From: Condylostoma magnum
Taxonomy: Eukaryota > Ciliophora > Heterotrichea > Heterotrichida > Condylostomatidae
Length of the DNA: 26,444 nucleotides
Direction of reading: 5' to 3'
Assembly: GCA_920105805.1 (NCBI GenBank)
Contig: CAKKTI010000243.1
Coordinates: forward strand, 1-26,444
The notes under the pieces were generated by a model. The model did no database searches. It was not told where the DNA came from and worked only from the letters and a program-made list of their open reading frames with translations. This document shows, in pieces, positions 1 through 12,714 of the stretch. The position numbers and the translations under genes were made by a program. Each line of letters starts with the position of its first letter. Positions within the stretch are counted from its first letter, which is position 1.

Positions 1-1588
1 ATCTTTCAATTATTTACTGACTTTACTATTAATCAAATTATTTTCTACAATATAAGCATGATTAAGCATACTCTCCCTATACATTGCAGTTGTCACATAA
101 TTCATCAACCAATTTAGAGCACCTCGGGCACTTAATATCTAGGAATCCTTTGCACAGGCAATCAATGCATAGTTCGTGGCTTATGCTACATTGCACATCA
201 CTGAATTCTAATATTACTCCTTTCCTAGTATTGCACCCCTTACAAGTCTTCTCTTATTCAGCATTTAAATCATTAATGAATTATTAAGGAATCTGAACTT
301 TTAGATTACTTTACTCATAACAAAGTGAGCAAAATCTTTACAAGCTCTTTAAGTTTTCAATTGTGCAATCTTTGCATCTATGATAACATTACGCCTCAAA
401 GTTAAAAAAATCATTGTCACTTTACTTATACTTTTAGCATAATTCACAGAGAATTCTAGTGCCTTTGAATTTAATAATAAATATTTCTTTGTATCTGTCA
501 CCTAAGATCTTTTTTATCTCCTTATAATGAAAACTTTGATTACACATAGGGCAGGGTATCTGAATTGTATTATATCTTTATCTTTCGTCAATTTCCTTCA
601 AAAAATATTCAAAATATTCAAAAATGCAGTCACAAAACTTATGCCCACATTAACAAAAATGTTTTGCACTGAAATTACTACAAAATTAGCATTTTCCTAG
701 TTACGCTAGAGAAAGATTTGGATTTTGGAGTATTGAAGTAAACTATAGTTAGATTTATCCGAAATCGTTATTTAGCTTACTTATAGCAGTCATGTGCTCT
801 TATCCTAATTTACTAATCATACCTTAAGTTTCCTAATCAATTATTGTTGTGAACTACATAGAATTTGCTAAACTGTTATATAGGCATTTGTAGATTAAGT
901 TTAATTAAGAATCTAGATTATGTACTAGACTAAGCATTGTATTTAACTATTCTTTTTGCCTATACTCAGACGCAGCTGTTATATTTAGGAAATTTTACAG
1001 TTTTTAGAATTTCTTTATCTATAATTCTAGTTACCTTGCTTAATATTTAATATATTCCTCAGCTTTCTCTCCACTTTTCATTGAATTAGTTCTTTAACGC
1101 TTGTTAATCCATTATAAAATTCTATTTGCTTACTCTTTACAATCTGTTCGATTTATTAGGAGCTATCATTGAATTTCTCCACAAGTTTAAAGATTTATTT
1201 ACATTAAATCTACTTAATTCACTTTTTGAATAATCTATTGAGCTTGATCACTTGATTTTACTAAATAATCTAAATATTTCAAATATTTAGCCTTAATATT
1301 ATATTTATTAATAAAGTCATAAATAAAAGCTTCGATCATAGATCAACAGGTGATTGTAAACAGTTTACAAATTTTGATAATTCTTTTGAGTTAGATGACA
1401 GGATTCAATTTTTGTATATTTTTCCATAAAGCTTAAAAATAATCTTTTGGGAAAATTTAGCCTTTTAGAATGGCTTAGACTTCATTTTGATTGGGTCATC
1501 CCATGTAATGCTGATTTGTTGGAAAGAATTGCTCGAAATCAGCACCAGCAATTAGGTTTCTCATAATTGGCTCGATACAATTTTCCAT
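1..1588 (-). CDS. Protein with three RING-like zinc modules, partial at left edge
   Basis: Read with UAA/UAG as Gln and UGA as Trp, the frame is open from the ATG at 1586-1588 to the window edge (about 529 residues, C-terminus missing). Residues 1-299 are mostly helical and Lys/Gln-rich. From residue 300 come three zinc-binding modules: CQFC followed by CGHKFCDC and CPMC; then CELC with CKDC and CSLC; then CKGC with SHELCIDC and CPRC, and a last CDNC/CLYC pair at the edge. The C-x2-C spacing and the CGHKFC core resemble RING and RING-between-RING ubiquitin ligases, so an E3 ligase role is inferred, not shown. In-frame UGA occurs after the MG at about residue 32, in TC-W-SM and in IQ-W-Q. The next gene upstream on the same strand starts at 1995. 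Confidence 0.72.
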
Positions 1589-1698
1589 TTTTTATATAAA
1601 AGTTAATTTGCTTGTTTATCCCTAATGTGCTTTTAACACTTAAAATTTTTGATTGTAGGGTTTGTTGTAAGCTTAGTTAGCCTATATTTACATTCTAT

Positions 1699-1995
1699 TT
1701 AAGTGTTATAGTTTAATTTATTACATTTAATAATGTATTTTAGTATATTTTGGACAGCTCTTAAGAGAATATAATAACTAATGTTCCATTGATTTCGTAT
1801 TATATCTTGAAAGAGTTTTTATCATACTAGTAATACCCTTCTTTTATTCGATGTATATTCACTTCTTAAGCTAATTGTTACTTATAATAATTCCTTAGTT
1901 ACACCAGACATTTCAAGAGTCTAGAGTAATAAAGAATAGAGTTATTTCATATCTTACACATCGATTGCTGCTCTAATGCCATACTCTAGTATCAT
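1699..1995 (-). CDS. Small unrecognised protein (98 aa)
   Basis: ATG at 1993-1995, ending at UAA 1699-1701 after KLNYNT. The product is 98 residues, with balanced composition and helical character (for example ISLRSEYTSNKRRVLLVW). It holds one UGA-encoded Trp in LLVWQKLF and one UGG. No family is recognised. The stop must be UAA if the gene is to end before the zinc-finger gene at 1588, because no UGA follows nearby in this frame. A second frame starting at 1982 is also open across this stretch but looks less protein-like. Whether this is a real gene is uncertain. Confidence 0.45.
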
Positions 1996-2647
1996 TTCTT
2001 TTGTATTTATACTTAACTTTTAAAAGCCTTAGTATTTCCCTTTAGAGTATCTATACCAGATATTTGAGTGTATAGAGAATCTTGTTTGATAGTGTATACT
2101 ATATCTAATGAATAGTAAAAAAGTACGAGTGGATAGTAGTTTATTCATTAAGTATCCAACACTATTACATATAAACTAAATTCAAAATGTAGGATCGAAT
2201 ACTCATTCGTTATCTTACCAATACAAATGATTAAGCCTTAAAAGATAATTTATATGAAATAAACTCAGTGACTAATATAGTAAACACTATTTACCTTATA
2301 GGACTAAATTATAAATTGATATTTTGCTTATACTGAACTAATTTATAAGTGCTTGATAACTAAATGTACTAATTAGATCATTAAAACTTATGCAATTAAG
2401 AATAATTATGAAAATGACAATAAATATTATATTTACTAATATTTTCCTATTATACACATTAGAATAATGTATGCTATTCATGCTTTCACTTAGCATATTT
2501 TATACAAAGCTTGAAATTAAGCATTGAATTAAAGAAGTGCTCTTGACATAAACGATCAATATACTATATATTAATAGGATTAATATGATTTAGTCCTAAT
2601 ATACATTATAATAAACATATTTTTTAGAAATAAATTATAATCTAAGT
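1996..2647. other. Gene-free AT-rich stretch
   Basis: About 650 bases between the start of the small minus-strand gene and the end of the kinase gene. It is strongly AT-rich with scattered stops of all three kinds in every frame. A short near-palindrome (GATAGTGTATACTATATC) lies around 2087-2105. No RNA gene, repeat array or convincing ORF was seen. Confidence 0.5.
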
Positions 2648-4180
<1,533 letters not shown>

Positions 4181-4752
4181 ATATAGAATTTATATAAAGT
4201 GTTAGTTTTAAGTAGGCTCTTTTATTCAATGTAAAGAAATTTGATAATCTTATGTAGTCTTAGTTGAAGTGTAGAAAAAGCTAGCTTTATTATTGGAGTT
4301 TTGAAGTTATATTCAAAATTATTTTAGATGTGCTTATATAGGCTTAGTTAAATATACACGAAAATTAACTAGATATATATTATTATTGGATTCATAAAGC
4401 AAATGGGTAATTAGCCCTATAAATCAATTGTAAATTATATTTACCTTTAGGTGAGAAGTTGTATAAATTGAACTGTTCTTAGCAAAATTAACTACTTGAA
4501 AGTAGAACATATCAAATTATTACTCAATCAGAATAAAATTATATATTCCTTTACCTTTCATAAATAACTTATTTCGTTATATTAATCCGCTTTTATTTTA
4601 TAGGGATAACTTCCCCAGCTTTACTTATTTTTAGAAATTAAACTTTAAATTGCTTGCACTATTTAGCCTTGCCCTTATTAACATTCATTATAATAAATTT
4701 GAGTATTAATTTGAATTATAGTGAAAAAACAACCTTTAAAAACTATTTATTA
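4181..4752. other. Intergenic or 3' region between kinase and giant membrane protein gene
   Basis: The upstream minus-strand gene most likely ends at the UAG-UAA-UAA cluster at 4747-4755, but its frame stays free of UGA down to 4558, so up to 195 bases here could still be coding. The remainder is AT-rich and would carry the kinase gene's promoter. No other gene is visible. Confidence 0.45.
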
Positions 4753-7700
4753 CTACTCTAAATCGTATTGATTCATATTATTCTTTTGTCTCATTTACAA
4801 AAGATAAAAGTCCTTTATTTTTCCATACTGAATAACTGAATTAAATTAGTAATTCTCTTCAACTTAATCTAAATTTAATTCATTTGTTTCTTTCCTTTGA
4901 TCCTTTATACAATACTGTTAAGTAATATCTAATTGATCAATTTTTTTAAAATAATGTGATTTTAAACATGGAATTTTGATTGCAATCATATGGAAAAATA
5001 CTTTAAACATCTTTCTTAGCCAATACTGGAGAAAGTACAGGTTAGCTAGCAATATGATAATAAAAAACATTATTTTTGAAATTTCATCTAAATCACCACT
5101 TAAGTAATATAATCCACTGTATATAGTACAAGCAGCTACAATTATAGCCTTCATTTCCATACTGTTTAATTCATCTGAATTATAAGGTCTATTTTTGTAT
5201 TGGATATGCATAGATATGATTAAAACTATCATAACTGATAGAGCTTGAAACTAGACTGATATTGTTTATAGAAATGTTGAACAAAAGGTGATTAAAATTT
5301 TCCTATATAAAATCACAAATTCCCAATAGTATTTATCATCTTAGTATCCATTATACAAGAATCCAAATCTTAATCTAGTTTCTACTTTATATAGACTTCT
5401 CTTCTTTCTATATAAAGCAATTTGAAATAAAATAGGAATTCCAATTCCCCATAAAACAATGCCAGGTAAGCCTAGTATAAACGAGTACATTACATGTTCT
5501 TCCTCTCAACATCTTAGATTCAAATCAGCCACTAGCCAATACTCCCCATCATCTATCTAATCACAGTTAAATATAGAAAATGAATACTTGATAATCTGTG
5601 GATGTACTAAAAATAGTAAGATAATAATTGTAGCTATTCATTTATCTACGTTTGTCTTTCATGCTTTATCCATTATATTAGCAACTACTCAAAATAATGA
5701 GGCAAATATAACTATAAAGATTGGAAGCAGTGTAACTATTCCAAGCTTATAGTAAATAAGGGCTATGCCATTGGGATAGTTATCATCAAAAAGGCAGTCA
5801 ACTGAAATGAATTAGTCCCCAGCTGAAGCAATATCAGACTAAGTGCTTAAAAACTGTAAAACTATATCAGGCCATTACAAATTAAAACTTGCAGTCAGTG
5901 TAACCAACTGTAAATAATTCATAAAAATCTTAATATATATACTCTACACTGATTTTGGCTTAAAGGCTGAGTAAAGTGTAGTTTTTACCATTATTATAAC
6001 AATAACCAGTAATAAAAGAGTCAATCCTATCAATTTTAGTATATTTCCTTTTTAATCAGGACATTTAGCACATTGATCCTTCCCTACTCTAGAATACCCG
6101 GCCTCACATCCTTAGCACTTGTTTCCAAAATATCCCTTTTCACAATTTCCTTAATATTCAAGATCTGGTGGTGGATCAGAGCCTAAGCAAACGTCTTAAT
6201 TCCCACATTTTCATACTATTTCTGAGAATTCACCTGATCTCCAATACCCAGCATCAGGACCAACATTAATTCCTCCCCAGCATATAGCATTTTGCATACA
6301 TTATTTGCATTATCCTTCATACGGGTCAAATGAGTAACTGTTAGAACCACATTCAATACATGAATCTCCTATTAACGCTTCTCCTGGAATACAACTTCTC
6401 ATTCTAATTTCTAGTTGAATTGTGGAAATAGCTTAAATGCTAGAGTTCTCAAAGGACTACTACACTTAATTGATAGTATTAGTGCTTAGCTGTATCTAAG
6501 TGGTTTGATTAGGCTTATGTATAATCGATCAATTGTTGAAATTATATATTCCATCTTCAGCTTGTATCTTTACCTGGCCTGAAATCGTTGTGCTTTCTGC
6601 ATTAGTTAAATCTAGCTCAGCATTTGAGGAATTTTCCGTTATAACGATTTGATTTTAGTGGTCTATTAATCCTAATTTAAAATGAAGTTTTGTATCTAGT
6701 TAACTAGATGCAATATCTTTAAGTATGATTAAAGGTGCATCTGGATTGAGTCATTGCATAATGTTATCATCTTAATCTAGTTGCATAAGCTGTATTGGGT
6801 AAGAAGCTATATCCTTTCCATAATATGCTTCGTTTTATTGGAATATGTTATCAATTAATGCAGGTTGGTAGTTTGACCAGGAAATAGCACCTCCTTTTAA
6901 AGCAGCTTCGTTTTAGTTAAATTCGTTTTCTAGTATTTCAAATGAGCATTTAATTAATAAATTACAGTCTATATTCAATGCTCCTCCTATTCCACTTATT
7001 GCGGTCTGAGATAATTCCTCTTCATTATTCTTAGCTTGATTTTATTCGAATTTATTGTTCATTAACTTTAAACTAACATTAATCGAGTGTATTGCTCCTC
7101 CTTGTAAGGCTGAATTTTGTATGAATTGGTTGTTTTATAAGATAAAAGGCGGTTGGTTATAGAGTGAAGTATCATTATTCAGGAAAATAGCTCCTCCTAA
7201 TATAGCAGCTTACAGATTAGAAAACTTGGAGTTTAAAACTTATACAAAATTACAATTTATGCATGATATACCTACCCCGTTATTAGCTGACCCATCACTA
7301 ATATGCACATTATCTAAAATAAGCTCATCTACTTAAAGGCCTTAAATACAGTCATTCCCAAATTAACTGATCTCTGTATTAGTGATTTCTATCAAATTAG
7401 CATTCTATGCACCAATAACACTCCCTGAATTAGCATTATTTTATCTAAATGTACATTCTTTGATAATCAATGTTCCTGTAAATATAAAGATAGAGGCCGA
7501 TTAAATAGCTTATAGCTCTGTAAACTAAGAATTCTAAATAATAGCATCACTAAAAGAGAGAAAAATTGCCCCGGATTAAGAATCTGAAATCCCTTATGTA
7601 AACTAGCAGTTCTTAATATTAAGCGTGCTTTTTTATATTACATACAAAAACACGCCAATTTCCCCAACTTAGTTCTAAAATTTCACTTATTCTAAAACAA

Positions 7701-10700
7701 TAGTCGATTAATTCAGCAAAATTCCTTGTTAGGATCGGCTTGAATGAAAGTTCTCTTTAATTGTACTTTACTATATACTTAAAATGGAATCAATTATAAA
7801 GATAGAAGCGCCTAGTTAAGACTGATTCTTTTCAATCTGAGTGTTTTTAATATATGAATCTTACAGTTTTGATCCTATCATATATAAGAAGCTGCCTTAT
7901 TGGCTCGTTATATTTTCATAAATACTAGTATTATCTAATTATAGTAGAGAATCTTACTCAACAAAAACTATACCTCCATCAGATTTTGCTATATTATTCC
8001 CAAATGAGCAGTTGTTGCATATTAGAGATGATTAGAAAGCTAGAGTTATTATGAATCCTCTTTAACTTTCAGCCTATTCATTGTTTCTAAAAGATGTATT
8101 TTACAATTATAGTTAAGTTTCATTAGAAACCCGGAATAGATACAAAGCTTTATTATCCCTAAAAACTGAGTTATTATCTAGAAATTGTACAGACAAAGCA
8201 AATAAGTAAGCTGACTCATTTAAAAATACTTTTAAATCATTTTGAATTAATTTTGGAGTTTTAGTGATATCAGGAACTATAATGAGGTTTTCAGAGATAT
8301 TGCTGCTCAATATTAAATTATTCATTTATAGTGCGAAATTACTTCCAGCATCAAATTGAAGTATTCCTGCAGATGAAAATCGATTATTGCTGATAGTACA
8401 ATCTTTTATTTCTAACTGTCCAATTTTACTAGCTATGAATAAATTCATTAAACCTCCAGTATTATTCTATATATAACAGTTTTGCATTTTACTACCAGGT
8501 TTGACATAAACTCCCAATGTTATTGTGATATTATTACCTCCAGTTAAAAATTGATTTTATTCTATAATCAAATCTAACAGCTGTAACTTTATAAATGTAT
8601 AATCAGAGTTTCTAATAGAAAATGATTATGATATTTATGAATTATGTCTTATCTGAAAGTTTTAAACGGTTATTTTAGTTTCTAATCAATTATGATAAAA
8701 TTTAGCATTTAATCATCCTATTGATCCCCCTTTAATTGTATTTTAGGATGCAAGGCAATCAATTATTTCTAATTACTACATATTATTTATATATATCAGA
8801 TGCTAATTGTTAAGAGTATTATCAGAGAACTCTAAATCATATAATTTGGCAGATATGATAGTAAAACCATAATTAGAGATAAAGATCATTCCACCTTAAT
8901 TAGATCCATTTTATGTATTTTCCAGAAATTTACAGTTCTTTATTTCTATGAACTAATCAAGATATCCTGTTATAATAAACCCATTAAATGCTATAGGATT
9001 TTGAGTTTTTTAGAATAAACATTTATCTATTAAAATAGCCTGTTATATATCAAAGAAATATATCTATCCATAATTAGGGTCTTCAAACAAATTATTAAAG
9101 CTTACTAGATCTTATATAGAAGCTTAGTATCCTTGCTACATGTAAATAAGTCGAAATGCGGCATCATCTACCTGCTCTATATCGATATTCTCATCATTGT
9201 TGAATAAACTTTAATCATCTAGAATAAACTCATGTAGTATTTCCTAGTAGCTTTAATTACTAAAGCCGGAGTCATTGACCTGTATGTTATAAACTCCTAA
9301 CGAATAGAAATTTTGAAATTTAAGCAATGAACTCTTTCCGTTCAATCTTTCTACTTTTATACTCGATATACTTATTGTCTTTTCATTTTACTGTAATTCA
9401 ATCTATTCATTATTAAAATCAAGTTAAATCAAATGCTTTGTGTTTTTAATATCTAAAATCTGATAAGTGTTCAGTATTTCTATCATTGAGTTATTATAAA
9501 TAAAGCAATCTCTGACTTAAATGTTTTCTATTCAAATATTCTATTACTCTTATGTATTATAGACTGATAGTATCAAATTAAACGTTGAAAATTAATTAGT
9601 AACAGTTATCTCTTTTAATTATACATGGTTAATGTTATGGGATATTAGATCTGTACCCTCTTAATCTATCTTATAAGGAATAGCTATTTCATTTAATATA
9701 CTCATAATAGAATTGTCTAAAATATTAAAATCAAACTCTGACTTCTCAAATCTTATTTTAAAACAATTTGAAATATTTATCAAGTTTCCTTGTGAGTCGA
9801 TTGAATTTCACACAATGTTCTTTTAGAAATTCAAATTTTCCAAAGTGACATTTTCAGCATTTTAAACCTTTAAAAAACCTGAGCTTAAGTAGTACTGCCT
9901 TTCTAACTGTTCCACGTTATTTAGATAACTTATGATACTATTTCTTATAGTTAATTCTCCTGAGTATCAACTATTTGCTAAAACATCTGGCGATTTTACC
10001 GATATCACTTCTTTATAAAAGGTAAGATTATAAAAGTTGCAGTTGTCTATCTGAATAACAGAAGTGAATTATGTCTGTATAAAGTGTTAGTACTGTTACC
10101 TAATATGTTGTATATCTAAATCTTGTAAGTATAATTCAGAGTTAGCCTTTAGTGTTATTAATGATATCTACTAAAACTAATTGCATATCATAGTCGGACT
10201 TAAAGAAGCACCAACAGCTATAGGGCAATAATTTAGCTAAGTTTAATCAGTGAAAGTAGTGACAAAGTTATCAGATCCATCAAAAATTAGATTTTTTATT
10301 GTCAATTTGCTTTATACCTCAAAGAGTAGGCTATCTAAGCTGCTATATTTTAGAGTGGGCTTATTACTTTCTTCAGATGCACAGATTATTTAGTCTCCCT
10401 ATTCTTCACAAACAGCTCCTTCTAGTGTAACTTCGTATTATATTATAACAGTGCTTTATGACTATTCGTCTATCAGCTAGTAGCTTCCTGGTAGTATAAG
10501 CACATTATTAGCTGCACTGCTGATATTATTGAATACTTACATGATTGTATTAAAAGGGTGCTAAAATGATCCATCGTTAGTTGTATTCTAGTTATCAGCT
10601 GACAAGTAGAAGATTTATTAATTATCTTCAAGTTTTCTAATTGGAATCTTCTCACAAGTCTTTCCTATTCCTTATATTTGATAATCCACAGCTCTAAAGT

Positions 10701-11673
10701 CTTACGGACACTAAGAAACACATTACGTGAATAACTACACTTTCCCTAGAGGGCATGTGAGGCACGCTTTGCTTGTATCAAAGCATGTTTAGCAAGAGGA
10801 ATCACATTGAGATTAACAATAGCCAAAACTATACGCGCATTCTGGTATATTACACTGTTCTATGCACTCCTCAATATCTTCAGGGCATTCTACACCAAAT
10901 GTTTCAATTGATGCTTATTAACAACTTTTGAACTCAAAGGCACTAAACTCATAATTTCCTGCTAGCATTGCCCTCAAATAGCTAAACTAAGCTTGAGAAT
11001 TGCTCTGTATGTTTTCCTTAGTAGTTTAGCTGCAATTAAAATTATCAAAACTACAATATTGATTATTACACTCATCTTAGCATATACTATCACTCAGCAT
11101 ATGTCTTGAGCAATCAGGCGAACATCTACAAGCTATTCCCTCGCATTCTTCACTAAAACACTCTTTTTTGCACTCTGATGAGAAATAATCATCATAGCTA
11201 CAAGTATCTGAGCAATACCTTTCGTTACATAATCCATTCTAAAAGTAACAACTCTGATTATTACAAGGCTATTAGCACTGCTGGGCAGGAGATGTTCGGT
11301 CTAGTAGATCTGTTGTGCAGCTTTTAGCACAGTATCCACAGTCTCCTCCATCAAACCCACACTCTTAATAATTGCAATCTAAGTAAAGTTTACCTTAATC
11401 ACAGTGGTTATTCCCAATTAAGTTTAGTTTACAGAAAGGATGATAATCCTAGCAGAGAGAATAACAGTCAGATTAGCTAAAATCGTAAGTCTGAGATTCT
11501 GCATCAATGTAAATAGCTCCGTCAAAATGACATGGAGCAATCATACATTCAATATCACAATGATTGTTCCCAATCTAAATAATATTTACATTTTCAGCCT
11601 TGCACACTTTAGGATGACAAGGTATTAGAGATCCTTAGGATAATTAAAGAAGCAGTACTATAATGTCCAGCAT
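4753..11673 (-). CDS. Giant surface protein: LNR repeats, beta-helix ectodomain, multi-pass C-terminus
   Basis: About 2306 residues in one uninterrupted frame from the ATG at 11671-11673. A hydrophobic start (MLDIIVLLLQLSQGS) is a likely signal peptide. Residues 81-112 are a clear Lin-12/Notch repeat with CGFDGGDC, and more cysteine pairs run to about residue 320 (CSDTC, CSPDC, CQTC). Residues of roughly 330-1750 are a long series of irregular NN-x-F-x-x-N and GGAI motifs, typical of polymorphic-membrane-protein or right-handed beta-helix repeats. Growth-factor-receptor-like cysteines at about 1760-1870 precede several membrane segments, beginning near residue 1878. These include the block GFLYNGYQDDKYYWE, a pattern I associate with large ciliate transmembrane proteins. 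The tail is Gln-rich. In-frame UGA occurs at 9808-9810 and 9967-9969. The end is taken as UAG 4753-4755 inside a triple UAG-UAA-UAA; the first in-frame UGA is at 4558. Ligand and function are unknown; receptor or adhesin is inferred. Confidence 0.85.
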
Positions 11674-11749
11674 ATTTATTATTAGAAAGTTGTATATATA
11701 ATAACTTACGCTATTACGCACTATAATGTAAAAACTAGACTTATACTAA

Positions 11750-12478
11750 CTAAAACTTCTTAATCAACTGCTCTATTTCATTGTTATGCCTGTAAATCAC
11801 ACTATGCTAAAGTATAAAAATGAAATCGAATATCAAAGTAATCAATCCTAAGCTAAACTTGACAATATTATAAGCTCCTCCTGACCCATAATTAATCAAA
11901 TCAATGAAAAACTGGCAAAGACTGAAAAGCCCCCCTCCTAGATCGAGCAAAACCCCGTATATACTCCATCCAACAGTAGTTTTTAGCTGGTAATTCCTGT
12001 AAGTCTATGTAGTATATTTGATTAGGGTTATTCCTAGTTTTATCCATCCTAGAATCATAACACCATTTAAAGCAGTTCCTATAGTAACTCCTGAGAATTA
12101 AAGCATCATGCCGGCTAGTCCAAAGCCACATATAGTAAACAGTCCAATAGCCGACTCACTTTGCATCGTTCTTAGTCATCCTGGTTAATAATACTCGCAT
12201 TAAATTATCAAAATTGTTGTTATGATAAATGCGTGTACTGCAAATGCTATGTCTTATATGGATACTTCGCCAGGGACTGCAGTCTTGTCAAAATAGCCCC
12301 ATATTGTATAGATAGAGTAGGAAAGATATCCTACCCAATTGTAAGTAACAAATGTTTTAGATAATCCTTCTACATCTTTTAGCCGGTAGTTTAGAATTAT
12401 TTAGGGATAATAACTTATTGTTCAGCATATGAAATAAGTTCATCCGCAGATTTAGGATGCCAGTCACAGGGAGTACAT
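11750..12478 (-). CDS. CTNS: Cystinosin-like PQ-loop transporter
   Basis: 242 residues, ATG at 12476-12478, ending at UAG 11750-11752. Cystinosin exports cystine from lysosomes by proton symport. Family matches run the whole length: CWTISYYPQIILNYRLKDVE near the N-terminus (first PQ-loop, residues 18-37), YNWVGYLSYSIY, QDIAFAVHAF, KYTTQTYRNY (second loop, about 154-163), TVGWSIYGVLLDLGGGLFSL and FDFIFILQHSVIYR. D179 in LLDLGGG and D76 in QDIAF align with acidic residues of human cystinosin that take part in proton coupling. The first PQ Gln is UAA, the second-loop Gln (residue 158) is UAG, and conserved Trp 19 is UGA. The second loop has Thr instead of Pro before Gln. The long luminal N-terminal domain of animal cystinosin is absent. 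After KKF no UGA occurs for well over 100 bases, so the stop must be UAG. The gene lies 76 bases upstream of the giant surface-protein gene. Confidence 0.93.
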
Positions 12479-12714
12479 TTTTATTTAATAGCTTGTAAGT
12501 ATTTTTGGGAAGATTATTAAGATAGTATGCACATTAAAGGTATAGAATCTAACACATTTTAAAGTCTGGATTGATAATAGAATTATTTACTCATAGTATA
12601 TTAACTTCAAACCTAATTTCAATAAAATCATGAAATGTATAATTTCCCTTAAATAGAGTATGTAATAACTCATTTTCTAAATATGTATGCCAAACAATTT
12701 CTTAACATTTTAAA
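12479..12714. promoter_or_regulatory. Divergent promoter region, cystinosin / F-x-P protein
   Basis: 236 bases separate the minus-strand cystinosin start from the plus-strand start at 12715, so both promoters must lie here. The stretch is AT-rich. I see no definable motif, and the call rests on gene layout alone. Confidence 0.4.

Noticed and set aside
2087-2105. Short near-palindrome in the AT-rich gap
   Set aside because: Palindromes of this size are expected by chance in such AT-rich DNA, and no repeat copies were seen.
4413-4447. 28-nt intron-like stretch (GTAAATAT...TTATAG) on the minus strand
   Set aside because: It lies outside any supported coding frame and no gene needs it.
11901-12131. 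Minus-strand ORF of 76 codons in standard code
   Set aside because: It is an alternative frame of the cystinosin gene; the true frame matches cystinosin over its full length.
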